A DNA stretch of 64,000 nucleotides, from assembly GCA_943787205.1 (NCBI GenBank), contig CALSLN010000009.1, forward strand, positions 186,001-250,000. Direction: 5' to 3'. Below are positions 8,925 through 17,785 of this stretch, piece by piece (the stretch's first letter is position 1; each line of letters begins with the position of its first letter). The stretch comes from an uncultured Rhodospirillaceae bacterium. Its GTDB lineage: Bacteria > Pseudomonadota > Alphaproteobacteria > Rhodospirillales > Rhodospirillaceae. The translations under genes and the position numbers were made by a program. Below the pieces are notes generated by a model. The model was not told the DNA's origin. It worked only from the letters and a program-made list of their open reading frames with translations, and searched no databases.

Positions 8925-9740
8925 TTAACCCTGCGGATCTCCCTCGAGGCCCGGTATAATTTTCCGCATGGAAAGTGCCTCTGTAACGGCTGTCGCCGTG
9001 GCTGCATCCATCTGAGATAGAATTGGTGCAACTTTGTTTTCTTTCATGCTTTCAACAACCGTGATCAAAATTGGCATGTCGAGGTCATTGAAGATACGAG
9101 CCGCATCTTTAGGCTTCATCGCACCATATATCCGAACCAATTGCCCGATCTTAGCTTGTTGCTGCTCGTCGGCCTCGGCAACCAAGGCCGTTAGCGTCTG
9201 CTCCAGTTGCTGTAGCTCGGCGATTTTTCCGTCAATACGTGACTCAGCCGCCTGAAGCATAGCTTCCCGAGTTTTAAGCTCTTGTGCCTGAGCCTCAATA
9301 ACTTTCCGGCGCTCGGACAAGCGTTGCAAAAGCTCAAGCTCGGATGGCGTGAAAGACTGCTGCTCAACATTAAAAGATTCTGAGTCTTGCTCACCCTGCG
9401 AGAGAACACCACCATCATCCATTATGGCGTCTTCTAGCATTGGCTCGTCCATCATCGCGTCGTCAGTGCCACCCTCTTCAACGCGCGCGCCACCATCTTC
9501 TTGGGCAAACGCAGTCGATTGCTCAACGTTGACTGAGGCTATCATCGAACGCATATCCTGCACGACGATCGTGACACGGAATCCAAGCACGAATACGGCT
9601 GCAACGATCAAGATCGGCAGCATTCTTATAATCGAAACACGAGCCCGCGCGGGTGCTTTGACTGATCTCTTACGAGAAGAACCAGATACACGCTCGCCCT
9701 TAATCGCGGTGGGCCTGGGATGTCTTTTATTCTTAGTCAT
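8925..9740 (-). CDS. motE: MotE-type flagellar protein (MgtE_N-like domain)
   Basis: 271 residues. A basic N-terminus of about 38 residues leads into one transmembrane helix (about 40-60) and an acidic, low-complexity stretch rich in D, E and M (about 78-115). A long coiled coil follows (about 130-200), then the C-terminal MgtE_N-like domain ('YGAMKPKDAARIFNDLD ... ILSQMDAATATAVTEALS'). That order is typical of MotE, the periplasmic chaperone-like factor of stator function in rhizobia, and of its relatives in Rhodospirillales flagellar operons. It lies downstream of the DUF6468 gene by 33 bases on the same strand. The family call is good; a direct MotE role here is inferred. Confidence 0.75.
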   Translation of the reverse strand: MTKNKRHPRPTAIKGERVSGSSRKRSVKAPARARVSIIRMLPILIVAAVFVLGFRVTIVVQDMRSMIASVNVEQSTAFAQEDGGARVEEGGTDDAMMDEPMLEDAIMDDGGVLSQGEQDSESFNVEQQSFTPSELELLQRLSERRKVIEAQAQELKTREAMLQAAESRIDGKIAELQQLEQTLTALVAEADEQQQAKIGQLVRIYGAMKPKDAARIFNDLDMPILITVVESMKENKVAPILSQMDAATATAVTEALSMRKIIPGLEGDPQG

Positions 9741-9773
9741 TACGAGATCATGATACCATAATTTTGCACTGTT

Positions 9774-10427
9774 TTAACGAGCAGATTGCAGGGCTTTTAA
9801 CAGCTCTCTTTCAGCTTCAGACCGATCATCATCAACAGATACAGCTTCCGCAGCAATCGGACGCACTCGACCAAAAGTCGGACCTGCGTCGCGTTGCCCG
9901 TTGACCTTAGCTTCTGCGCGAGCCGCACCGATCACCGCCCGAAGGTCGAGGTCATCGCCTTCATCTGGGGTGGTCATTGCCGCGCCAGCCAGAGTTTGGG
10001 CGGGAATTGATGGCTCAGTCACTGCAAGAGCCGGACGTTGCGGTGCTGGACGCGCGGTCGCAACCGGAGACGCAGGCGCCTGAGAAACCTCAGTCGCACG
10101 CCCCACCTTTATGGACCCATCTAACCGGTCAGCCATTTCTTCTGCGCGCTCAATCATAAATGCAAGATCGTCTCGCAATGCATGTGCTTTCTCCACACGC
10201 TCTTGCAAAGCATTGTTCGCGTCTAGCGTCGCTTTCTTTAATTTAGGAATCCCGGCTTCAGCGCGCATGGTCGCTTCGTTGAAGCTGCCAACAACTTTTG
10301 CGAGTTCATCTCTGGAATTTCGAAGCGCTGATAAGCGGCGATTGAGAATTACGGCATACACGATGGTCGGAACAAGAAGCAGAATGATGGCTAAGTCCAT
10401 AATCGTGTCGAGTGGCATATCCATCAT
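9774..10427 (-). CDS. DUF6468 flagellar-operon membrane protein
   Basis: About 217 residues with an N-terminal membrane helix ('DTIMDLAIILLLVPTIVYAVIL'), then a helical, coiled-coil-prone segment ('SRDELAKVVGSFNEATMRAEAGI') and a long Pro/Ala-rich tail. This is the pattern of DUF6468 proteins, which occur between fliM and motE in alphaproteobacterial flagellar operons. I place the start at the ATG at 10427, not at the ATG 15 codons upstream: the stop codon of a preceding 35-codon frame overlaps it (ATGATG with an embedded TGA), and the protein then begins directly at the conserved membrane helix. Function is not known. Confidence 0.75.
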   Translation of the reverse strand: MMDMPLDTIMDLAIILLLVPTIVYAVILNRRLSALRNSRDELAKVVGSFNEATMRAEAGIPKLKKATLDANNALQERVEKAHALRDDLAFMIERAEEMADRLDGSIKVGRATEVSQAPASPVATARPAPQRPALAVTEPSIPAQTLAGAAMTTPDEGDDLDLRAVIGAARAEAKVNGQRDAGPTFGRVRPIAAEAVSVDDDRSEAERELLKALQSAR

Positions 10428-10531
10428 CCGTCCGCCTTTTTCATCTCTTGCTGGCCGCTGAACATCACCCAATTGAGTAACGCCAAATCAGTGCCTGCCT
10501 CATCCCAATCGCAATCTAGGTTAAAGCCCAT
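10424..10531 (-). CDS. Possible 35-residue frame coupled to DUF6468
   Basis: A short frame starting ATG GGC TTT AAC and ending LLNWVMFSGQQEMKKADG, whose TGA overlaps the start of the DUF6468 gene. It occupies the place where fliM would be expected. No family is recognised and its ribosome site is weak. It may be a real leader peptide, the tail of a deleted gene, or chance. Confidence 0.3.
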   Translation of the reverse strand: MGFNLDCDWDEAGTDLALLNWVMFSGQQEMKKADG

Positions 10532-10649
10532 AATAAAGGGTTAAATCCCTAGCCTGGCCTTCAGTTCCGAGCCCTATCCGCAAAACACTTGTAACTTTAA
10601 GGACTATGCACGTCTCGCCTTTGCGAAAAGCCCCTTCAAGCCATTGATA

Positions 10650-11216
10650 TTATTGAACAATCATCTCTTTAAAGAGGACTTCATTAACGCGAGCCGGCCG
10701 CACGGCAGAGTTCACACGGTTGAGGAGCTCCTCCCGCAAACGATACATGCCAGCCGCCCCCTGCAGGTCTTCCATACGTAACTCACGCAAGTAGACCTGG
10801 AAATTGTCGACAATCCTCGGCAACACCATTTCGATCGTCGTAATGTCAGCTTCATTGGCTAACTCGAGGCTAACCCTCATTTTTAGAAAATTACGTTTAC
10901 GCCCAGCTGTGTTGAGGTTCACCAACATCTCGGGCAAATCATAGAAAATAGCCGAACCGACAGGGGCTCCACCGGCTCCGGGGCCTATATCCGCCGTCCC
11001 CTCAGCTCCGTCTTCCCCCATTTGCTCAACAGGAGGCGGCTCTTCGCCACCGAGCATCGCCAGCAGAGGATCTGCAAGACCCGAGAAATACGCTCCAGCC
11101 GCGCCACCAATAACAAGGAGCAAGGGAAGGACCACAAACCATTGTTTTAATTGATTAATATGCTTTGGCACGGTTTGTGCATACCTAGGGCCTGAATAAA
11201 CGCGCAAAAAGCGCAA
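10650..11216 (-). CDS. fliL: Flagellar basal-body protein FliL
   Basis: Single-pass inner-membrane protein that surrounds the stator at the basal body and raises torque. A transmembrane helix (about 27-46, 'VVLPLLLVIGGAAGAYF') is followed by an acidic, Gly/Pro-rich linker (about 57-85) and the stomatin-like periplasmic domain. That domain runs from 'FYDLPEMLVNLNT' through 'FLKMRVSLEL' to the conserved end 'RPARVNEVLFKEMIVQ'. The length is normal. The start is uncertain: the frame opens at 11216, only 12 bases from the divergent flgF, and a GTG at 11171 directly before the membrane helix is a good alternative that would leave room for a promoter. fliM, normally the next gene, is absent. Confidence 0.92.
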   Translation of the reverse strand: MRFLRVYSGPRYAQTVPKHINQLKQWFVVLPLLLVIGGAAGAYFSGLADPLLAMLGGEEPPPVEQMGEDGAEGTADIGPGAGGAPVGSAIFYDLPEMLVNLNTAGRKRNFLKMRVSLELANEADITTIEMVLPRIVDNFQVYLRELRMEDLQGAAGMYRLREELLNRVNSAVRPARVNEVLFKEMIVQ

Positions 11217-11228
11217 AGTGAGTAGGTC

Positions 11229-11969
11229 ATGGATAATACAACATACATTTCGCTATCGCGGCAGAATGCGCTGTGGAACCAACTTGAGGTGGTGGCCAAT
11301 AACATGGCCAACGTTAACACCATCGGGTTTAAGGGTTCAGACGTTCTGTTCTCGGAATACCTGGTAAAAGTGAGATCTGACGATCGTCCCTTTAAGGACA
11401 AGGTCGCGTTCACACAAGATTTCGGTCTGATCCGGGATATGAACCAGGGGCCACTGCGGCACACGAACAATACGCTCGACCTCGCCCTTCAAGATGACGG
11501 CTACTTTGTTCTCCAAGGTAAAGACGGCGGGGAGAATTATTCACGCGCTGGCAACTTTACACTCGATATCGAAGGCCGGATCGTAAACCAGGAAGGTTTA
11601 CCTATCCTGTCCACGACCAATCAACCAATCATGGTTGATGCGAGCGTGGATGACATCGTGATCAACGGCGACGGTGGCATCATCGTAAACGCAGAAGAAG
11701 TTGACCGCATCCGCGTCGTCGATTTCGCCGACCCGAGAGAATTACAACAAGTCGACGGCACTCTCTTTAGCGCCGCAGGCATGCAGCCGATTGAAATCGA
11801 ATTCCCGCGCATCGCGCAAGGTGCACTTGAAGATTCTAATGTTAACGGTGTCACAGAAATGACCCGACTAATCGCGCTGAATCGCGCGTACCAAGACATC
11901 GGAAAGATGATCGAATCCGAACACGCTCGTCAGAAAAAAGCGAACGACGTATTTACAAAACAGGTCTGA
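11229..11969 (+). CDS. flgF: Flagellar proximal rod protein FlgF
   Basis: Structural subunit of the flagellar rod, exported through the flagellar type III apparatus. It is 246 residues long. The N-terminal rod signature runs 'SRQNALWNQLEVVANNMANVNTIGFK' (about 8-33), and the middle 'NNTLDLALQDDGYFVLQG' is the FlgF/FlgG signature. The C-terminal coiled-coil segment 'VTEMTRLIALNRAYQDIGKMI' packs with its N-terminal partner. It heads a plus-strand run flgF-flgG-flgA-flgH with gaps of 39, 22 and 49 bases, the usual order in the order Rhodospirillales. It is divergent from fliL. No damage is visible. Confidence 0.93.
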   Translation: MDNTTYISLSRQNALWNQLEVVANNMANVNTIGFKGSDVLFSEYLVKVRSDDRPFKDKVAFTQDFGLIRDMNQGPLRHTNNTLDLALQDDGYFVLQGKDGGENYSRAGNFTLDIEGRIVNQEGLPILSTTNQPIMVDASVDDIVINGDGGIIVNAEEVDRIRVVDFADPRELQQVDGTLFSAAGMQPIEIEFPRIAQGALEDSNVNGVTEMTRLIALNRAYQDIGKMIESEHARQKKANDVFTKQV

Positions 11970-12008
11970 TTGAGACCGATTAACTAATAGGGAAGCGAGG
12001 GATAAGCC

Positions 12009-12800
12009 ATGAGTATCCGAGCTTTAAACATTGCCGGCACCGGCATGTTAGCGATGCAAACGAATGTGGAGGTCATCTCCAACAACATCGCGAATATGAA
12101 CACGACCGCCTACACACGGCGGCGCACAGAATTTAACGATTTGCTGTATCAAGACTTACGGCGCGTTGGATCAACATCCTCTGATGCAGGGACTGTCGTC
12201 CCGGCTGGGGTGCAACTCGGCCTTGGTGTTAAAACCGCAGCTGTTTATCGCATCACCGAACAGGGCAGCGTGATCTCTACAGAAAACAGTCTCGACCTTG
12301 CTATTCAGGGCCGCGGGTACTTTCAAATTGATCTTCCTGATGGTGAGACTGGTTACACCCGAGATGGGTCGTTCCAGCTGAGCCCGAACGGAGAAGTTGT
12401 CACACACGACGGTTTCTTGGTGCAAGGCTTGTCAGCAGTTCCGGTCGACGCAATTTCGATATCCGTGAACCAGCAGGGCGAAGTCTTTTACAAACAAGAC
12501 GGCGTAATTGAACCCCAATCTGCCGGTCAATTACAGCTTGCCAACTTCCCGAACGAGGCAGGCTTAGACGCTATTGGTGACAACCTGTTCCTGACCACAC
12601 CAGCTTCGGGTACGGAATCAACGGGTGTTCCAGGTGACGCTGGCTTTGGAACAATCCTCCAAGGCTTCTTGGAAACATCAAACGTCAACGTGGTGTCAGA
12701 AATTACGGATCTCATTTCCGCACAGCGCGCTTACGAGATGAATTCCAAGGTCATTCAGACTGCTGATGAAATGTCGTCAACCGTCAATCAGATGGTCTAA
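12009..12800 (+). CDS. flgG: Flagellar distal rod protein FlgG
   Basis: Distal rod subunit, 263 residues, the standard length (E. coli 260). The N-terminal signature is 'AGTGMLAMQTNVEVISNNIANMNT' with the expected start 'MSIRALNIAGTGM'. The FlgG-specific extension region 'RTEFNDLLYQDLRRVGS' (about 42-58) sets the straight, stiff distal rod. The central signature 'TENSLDLAIQGRGYFQI' and the C-terminal 'VSEITDLISAQRAYEMNSKVIQTADEM' are intact. It is preceded by GGAAGCGAGGGA as ribosome site. Complete and apparently functional. Confidence 0.95.
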   Translation: MSIRALNIAGTGMLAMQTNVEVISNNIANMNTTAYTRRRTEFNDLLYQDLRRVGSTSSDAGTVVPAGVQLGLGVKTAAVYRITEQGSVISTENSLDLAIQGRGYFQIDLPDGETGYTRDGSFQLSPNGEVVTHDGFLVQGLSAVPVDAISISVNQQGEVFYKQDGVIEPQSAGQLQLANFPNEAGLDAIGDNLFLTTPASGTESTGVPGDAGFGTILQGFLETSNVNVVSEITDLISAQRAYEMNSKVIQTADEMSSTVNQMV

Positions 12801-12822
12801 CGAGAAACCGAGGAACTAACCC

Positions 12823-14191
12823 ATGAAACGGGCACGTCTTATACTCACAGGATTGGCATTCTCAGTCGCGACTTTTGCCGCCCCAGCTAGGGCCGACATT
12901 AACGACTACACTGCCGACCTAAGAGCATCCGTCACAGTAACTGGGGCGACTGTTACGCTCGGCGATCTTTTTGAGGGCGACATTATGCGCCCCGAGAAAG
13001 CGATCGCCAAATCGCCGGATCCAGGCAAACGCTTTGTTCTCGGTGCAAAATGGCTGGCTGATGTTGCGCGCACTTACGGGATCGATTGGCGCCCAACCAG
13101 CACCTATGACCGAGCAACAGTCTTCCGTCCCGGCCACACAATTAGCCAAAGCGAAATCTTAGAGCATGTCCGCGATTCTTTGATCGACTTCGGGCTACCC
13201 AGCAACTATGGCCTCGAAGTAACAACACCACTAAGCAGCGTGACTATCTCAACAGAGGTGCCGGCAGACATCGGCGTCCGCGAAGCTTTTTTTAACGATC
13301 AAACGCGTGTTTTTTCTGCGGTCATAGAAATCCCCAGAGGCACACCGAACGCACAGTTCATCCCAATTCGCGGCATGGCTTTTCCAACCGTCTCCGTGCC
13401 GACTGTCGACCGCAGCGTTAGAAAAAACACAATCATTACCGATTCAATGATCGAGTGGGTCGATGTCGCAGAAGACAAAATCCGCAATGATACAATCATG
13501 GATGCACGCCTGCTAATCGGTAAAAGCCCTCGCAGCTATTTGAGACCCGGCGATGCCGTACGCAACAATGATGTTATGCAAATGACACTCGTTGATATCC
13601 CTGTTCCAACGCATGATCTACGCGAAGAGACAAAGATATCGACCGCTCACATTGAGTGGGTAACCGTCAACCAATCAGATCTTGGGAAGAACGTAATCAT
13701 AGATATGGATCGGCTGATTGGAATGTCCCCCTCGCCGCTTTCTTCCAGCGGGCGCACCTATTCGAACCACGGACGTTCATACAGTCATTCCAATTGATGT
13801 CCCGGTCGCCCTTCGCGACATTCGGCGCGGCTCAGTGGTTAATTCCAAAGACTTTCATTGGATTACCATGAATGAGCACGACCTGAACGGAGACGTCTTA
13901 GTCGATGACATCGAAATTGAAGGGTTAATGGCACGCCGCACAATCCGGTCAGGACAGATTTTTCGAAATCGCGACTTACGCACACAAGTTGTCGTCGCTC
14001 GCGGCCAGGCTGTTAACATTATTCTCCGAACTCCCTTTTTGCAGCTGTCCGCCAAAGGCAAAGCACTTGAGAACGGCGGGTCGAATGAAACCATAAAAGT
14101 AATAAATACTCTTTCAAACAAGACCGTCTTCGCGACGATCGTCGACAGCGATACGGTCCGCGTCGAATCCCAACAAACCGCGATGCAATAG
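12823..14191 (+). CDS. flgA: P-ring assembly chaperone FlgA, three SAF-like repeats, one frameshift
   Basis: Periplasmic chaperone for FlgI (P-ring) assembly. A Sec signal (about 1-24, ending ARA) is followed by an N-terminal region, then three successive SAF-like units of about 70 residues. Each has the pattern 'V.K.T.I..S.IEWV.V.E..I..D.I.D...LIGKSPRSYLRPGDAVRNND'. Ordinary FlgA has one SAF domain. The frame breaks at a run of five C (13727-13731). Removing one C joins 'RLIGMSP' to 'RRFLPAGAP' and restores the second repeat, and the third then runs to the normal FlgA ending ('VVARGQAVNIIL ... VINTLSNKTVFA') at 14191. The restored protein would be about 455 residues. The frameshift is probably a sequence error. 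The repeat expansion is clear from the translation. Confidence 0.85.
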
Positions 14192-14240
14192 CAAAAAAAT
14201 AGATAGTTAGAAAAACCGCCTAACGAAAAGGACAAAGGCC

Positions 14241-14993
14241 ATGACAGTCCAGAGATCAACACTTAAGACACTCGCCGCAATACTCATTGGTGCAACTGCA
14301 CTTTCCGGCTGCAGCAACTTGGAACGCCTCTCACGTGTTGGCGCCCCTCCAGCACTAACTCCAGTGGTTAGCCCGGCGAAGCAAAGCGATTATCGCCCTG
14401 TGAGCATGCCGATGCCGACACCTCAGGTGCTCGCACCGAACTCAAACTCGCTTTGGCGCCCAGGCGCACGTGCCTTCTTTAAGGACCAACGCGCTGGCGA
14501 CGTGGGCGACGTACTCACGGTTATCGTAAATATTCAAAATGAAAGCGCTTTACTCAATAATCAGTCTCAAAGAACACGAGATAATGTTTCAGAAACGCTC
14601 ACCGTCAATAACTTGTTTAATGCACAGAACAGAATTTTACCTGGCAGCAATCAGGCTCCTGCTTTGGACATTAGTAGTGGTAGCAACTTTCGTGGAAGCG
14701 GTAACATCGCGCGTGCAGAAACGATCAACATTCGTCTCGCAGCCGTCGTCCTGCAGATTCTGCCAAACGGCAATCTCGCGGTGGCTGGCAGACAGGAAGT
14801 TCGCGTTAACGACGAATTGCGTGAGCTCACGGTCGCAGGTGTGATTCGGCCGGAAGACGTGAGTTCAACCAACACCATCAGCTGGGATAAAATCGCTGAA
14901 GCCCGTATCTCTTACGGCGGACGCGGCAGCATATCCGATGTCCAACAGCCAAGATACGGACAGCAAATCTTCGATATCGTATTCCCATTCTAA
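14241..14993 (+). CDS. flgH: Flagellar L-ring lipoprotein FlgH
   Basis: Outer-membrane ring protein, 250 residues. The signal peptide ends in the lipobox LSGC (Cys24). Family blocks are present: 'NSLWRPGARAFFKDQRAGDVGDVLTVIV' (about 68-96), 'GSGNIARAETINIRLAAVV' and 'NGNLAVAGRQEVRVNDE'. The C-terminal 'ARISYGGRGSISDVQQPRYGQQIFDIVFPF' ends in the aromatic residue typical of outer-membrane insertion. The usual neighbour flgI is not next to it. A strong hairpin begins 3 bases after the stop. Confidence 0.95.
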   Translation: MTVQRSTLKTLAAILIGATALSGCSNLERLSRVGAPPALTPVVSPAKQSDYRPVSMPMPTPQVLAPNSNSLWRPGARAFFKDQRAGDVGDVLTVIVNIQNESALLNNQSQRTRDNVSETLTVNNLFNAQNRILPGSNQAPALDISSGSNFRGSGNIARAETINIRLAAVVLQILPNGNLAVAGRQEVRVNDELRELTVAGVIRPEDVSSTNTISWDKIAEARISYGGRGSISDVQQPRYGQQIFDIVFPF

Positions 14994-14995
14994 TA

Positions 14996-15055
14996 TAGCG
15001 CTGGCGGGGCAGACGCGGACAGAAAGACCGATACGTCCGTCCCGCCAAGGCGCTA
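14996..15055 (+). other. Long hairpin directly after flgH
   Basis: Inverted repeat TAGCGC(T)GGCGGG ... CCCGCC(AAG)GCGCTA with a further inner stem (ACGcGGAC/GTCCGT). It starts 3 bases past the flgH stop and has no T-run. It could be a 3' mRNA-stabilising or attenuating structure. Confidence 0.55.
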
Positions 15056-15176
15056 GCCCGGATACTTCCGGTTTGACGTCGGGCAGATCTGGTTGATTGG
15101 GCTGCGCCCATCTCAGCTCTACTCGGTCATACCAGCCGCAATAAATCATGGCCTATTGTGGCGCAGAAGCAAACTA

Positions 15177-15210
15177 GCCGGCGGGGCATGTCCTCGCCGG
15201 CCTTTTTTTT
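15177..15210 (+). terminator. Rho-independent terminator
   Basis: Perfect stem GCCGGCG/CGCCGGC extended by GGG/CCT, followed by eight T (15203-15210). It is the most convincing terminator in this stretch and closes the flgFGAH transcript. The 120 bases between this and the flgH-proximal hairpin show no recognisable gene. Confidence 0.85.
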
Positions 15211-15233
15211 GCCTATATATAAAGTGAAGACTC

Positions 15234-15392
15234 ATGACGGCTCAGACCCAAAAGCGGCCAGATTCACACGGGACTCGACTTCAGGCAAAAGCGAAAACCG
15301 GCTCTTACAAGGGGGCCGAGTCCCTCCTTTTTAAAGAAAAGAGGGCGATTCAAGGTCTCCGATACTGGCTTTTTTTGCTAATTCTGACATAG
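15234..15392 (+). CDS. Possible 52-residue hypothetical protein
   Basis: Short frame from ATG 15234 to TAG 15392 with a basic, lysine-rich body and a hydrophobic end (WLFLLILT). It follows a terminator and an AT-rich TATATATAA stretch that could be a -10 region. No family is recognised and the coding evidence is thin. The rest of the gap up to flaF (15393-15589) is AT-rich, with no gene seen. Confidence 0.2.
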   Translation: MTAQTQKRPDSHGTRLQAKAKTGSYKGAESLLFKEKRAIQGLRYWLFLLILT

Positions 15393-15589
15393 ATCAGAGT
15401 CGAACCAATAAGACATAAGGTATTGTAATATAATGATAATATTAGTTTTTTTGCCCCCATTCAATATCTGTTGAAATTAGCCTGCCAGTACAACCATTTG
15501 TTAACCATCCACCGTCATAAAAGGAGCCTGTAGAGATGCAGAAAAGGCCGCGGGCCAGAAACCAACGATCCTTAGTAAGGGGAAAACGG

Positions 15590-15992
15590 ATGACTTTTAT
15601 GTCAAATATAAAAACTGAAATGAGCCTTCTTAAAGAGGACGCATTCGCCCTCACCCAAGCCGCTCTTGAGATCTCCCAAGCGCAAGAGAGCAACGACGAG
15701 AAACGTCTCGCCGCAGCTCTTGATAATAACTTGCAGCTTTGGGTCGGAATTCGCACCCTGGTCGAGCGTGATGAAAATCCGCTTCCATCAGAGGTCAAAG
15801 AAAACCTAAGCCGTTTGAGCCATTTTGTGGCCCAGAAAACGTTCGAAATGCAGGACGGGTCTAACGACAAAACCCTTGAGGCGCTGGCCAACACCAACCT
15901 CCAGAGCGCCGAGAGGCCTGCTTGGAAGGCAAAGGCGCCTAATCAGCGCTCGTTGTCTGGCTGCGAACGCACACTTCTCTCGTGGCGAATAG
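15590..15992 (+). CDS. flaF: Flagellin regulator FlaF, C-terminal frameshift
   Basis: Small cytoplasmic protein needed for flagellin synthesis and secretion in alphaproteobacteria. The start at 15590 has a good ribosome site (AAGGGG, 7 bases before ATG). Conserved features are 'TQAALEISQAQ', 'LAAALDNNLQLWVGIRTLV' (the N-x-x-LW block), 'NPLPSEVKENLSRLSHFV' and 'LEALANTNLQSAE'. In the sequence as given the same frame then runs another 95 or so codons of unrelated residues, through a terminator. A one-base shift near 15914 gives 'AEGLLGR', the usual FlaF ending, with a stop at 15992. I take the shorter version as the real gene. The flagellin gene that usually accompanies flaF is not in the window. 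Confidence 0.75.
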
Positions 15993-16052
15993 AATACGCC
16001 CTTGAGCTAGCTTTACGTTCGAACGCCCAGGTCCGCGAACCTCTCTTAAAGA

Positions 16053-16084
16053 GGCGCTTTCGCGACAGGAAGCCGCCTTTTTTT
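16053..16084 (+). terminator. Rho-independent terminator after flaF
   Basis: Stem GGCG-TTTC / GGAA-CGCC with small internal loops, followed by seven T (16078-16084). A second small hairpin (CCTCT/AGAGG) sits directly before it. Confidence 0.75.
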
Positions 16085-16239
16085 AGTGCCCCCTCCGTAA
16101 GTTTCACGGTAACCCATTGCCATGTCCTGCCCGGACGGCCAGTGGCGTGGCTCATCCTGGCACTCGCTCATCCCCCCTCCTCCTTCCCCTAAGTATCTTC
16201 CCACGGAAGATCACGCGAACACCTTGGGAGAGCACACAG

Positions 16240-17084
16240 ATGAACCGCAGACATTTTATGGCGACCACGGCGGCTGGTGCGGTCACAGCGACTTTGACCT
16301 CTACGCGTCAGCGTGGGCAGCGAGCTGTGCCATAACCAAACCCACCATCGCCCTTATGGGCGCAACGGCCCGGTCTGGCCGGGAGATCGTCCGCCAAGGC
16401 TCTCGCCGAGCGGATACAAAGTCAAGGGCATGGCTCGCACCCCGTCGAAGCTGGGGGTCGAGCACGAGAACCTGCAAATGTTCAAAGGCGACATCCGGGA
16501 CCGGACGTCGATCCATAGACGCTATCCTCGACCGGCGACGAAGTCGTCGTCTCTATGGTCGGGCGCGGTCGCGCCAGGCAGACCCGATGGCCGAGATCGG
16601 CCCCGTCGACATCTATACGGTGATGGCCGACCAATCTGATCGGCGCGATGAAAGCCAAGGGCAACAAGCGCCTGATCATGGCGAGCTCGACTGGTGTCGA
16701 GCACCAGTGCCGACGTGAACGGCCCCAAGCGACCACCGCCCGGCGATATGTCGGCCGGTTGGCGCTGGAACGCCACGGTATCTCTACAACGATATGCACG
16801 AGATGGAGAAAATGATCGTCGCCAGCGGGCTCGAGCACATCTCTCCTGCGTCCCGGATTCATGGTCGAAGAGCCGGCCCGCAACGACATGAAGTTCAGCA
16901 CCAACGGCAATGACACGCCGGGCGCCCGGGTCATTACCTATGAAGACTTCGCAGCCTTCATCCTCGATCACCTTGGGAGGTGAAGACTATCTCAAACACC
17001 GCCATCGGTATGTACTCCGACACCGTCATGAACCCGCAGGCCGAGATCGATAAAGTTCTTGGCGCCAACAGAAAGAATAAATAA
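16240..17084 (+). pseudogene. NmrA/SDR-type NAD(P)-binding protein, heavily frameshifted
   Basis: The pieces in three frames, read in order, form one protein. They are a twin-arginine start (MNRRHFMATTAAGAV), a dinucleotide-binding loop 'IALMGATARSGREIV', 'MARTPSKLGVEHENLQMFKG', 'KAKGNKRLIMASSTGV', 'MHEMEKMIVASGLEHI' and an ending 'NPQAEIDKVLGANRKNK' with a TAA at 17084. This is the order of an NmrA-like/atypical short-chain dehydrogenase of about 280 residues. At least eight frame changes are needed, and they require both insertions and deletions. That differs from the single-base overcalls elsewhere, so I call it a decayed gene, though very poor local sequence is possible. The stretch is GC-richer than its surroundings. 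A Tat signal on this fold is unusual. Confidence 0.6.
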
Positions 17085-17087
17085 GGG

Positions 17088-17637
17088 ATGAGTCACATGT
17101 CGATGACCAACTCCATGCATGCCCGTCACGCCGCACATCTCCTCATTGCCGCACTCGGTACATCCGCTGGCCTGCATGTCTCTAACTGCTTGCAGCACGT
17201 CGAATAGCACGGGCGACCACATTTGCTGACGATGGCTTCGAGCGCGGCTTCAGCAAGTTTTACGAGCGGGACAATCGCTACGTTCACGAGTCATTGAAGA
17301 ATCAGAAGAGTTTTTCAATGACCGGAATATTGAAGGCGCAATTCTAAGTCTCGACGACGATTTCACCATGTATGAGATCACCCCTGAGGGTGTCGAAGAG
17401 CGTGTGCGCGGTGTTGACGAAGTTCGCAAAGCTGTAGGCATGTCCTTTGGCACCGGCAAATGGCTCGGCGCCAATGTCTACAAGTGGGGTCTAACGGACA
17501 ACACCTTAGTCCAAATTGAAGAGGATTTTTTCTCTATGGATGATGATGGTCAACGCTCCGTCAAAACCCTTGTGGTCTTTGAGCATCGTGATGGTAAACG
17601 CTGGCGCGAATGGCGGTTTAAGCCAAAGGCAGAATAA
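17088..17637 (+). CDS. NTF2/SnoaL-like protein with N-terminal signal, frameshifted
   Basis: Starting 4 bases after the preceding pseudogene, the frames join into a hydrophobic leader ('HLLIAALGTSAGL'), then 'FADDGFERGFSKFYERDNRYVHE', then 'VIEESEEFFNDRNIEGAILSL'. The longest intact part (17368-17637) is 'MYEITPEGVEERVRGVDEVRKAVG ... VQIEEDFFSMDDDGQRSVKTLVVFEHRDGKRWREWRF'. The last part has the curved-sheet pattern of NTF2/SnoaL-like proteins. Two frame changes are needed near 17200 and 17293. The substrate is unknown. Immediately after it, a 25-codon piece (17645-17719, ending LARTIAGFLD) may be the tail of another lost enzyme. Confidence 0.45.
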
Positions 17638-17785
17638 GGAAGCCGTGACACTGAACACCGGGTTTTATGAGCTCAATGCCAAAGAATTGGCCAGAACCAT
17701 CGCCGGTTTTCTAGATTAACCAATAGAATCGTAGAGGCATTGCAGGCGCTGACTCTTGCGGCAAACTCAGGCACTCTTTCTATCA

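Noticed and set aside
10473..10649. fliM remnant
   Set aside because: No FliM-like peptide of convincing length could be read in any frame; only a 35-codon frame remains, so I report absence and not a pseudogene.
13727..13731. Programmed frameshift in flgA
   Set aside because: The slip site is a plain C run, with no stimulatory structure seen, and the same kind of break occurs in many unrelated genes.
14865..15149. Minus-strand frames over the flgH end
   Set aside because: They overlap flgH coding sequence and the hairpins and show no homology or ribosome site.
15368..15381. Sigma-54-like TGGC/TTGC pair upstream of flaF
   Set aside because: The GG and GC dinucleotides are 8 bases apart, where 10 are needed, so it is not a good -24/-12 promoter.
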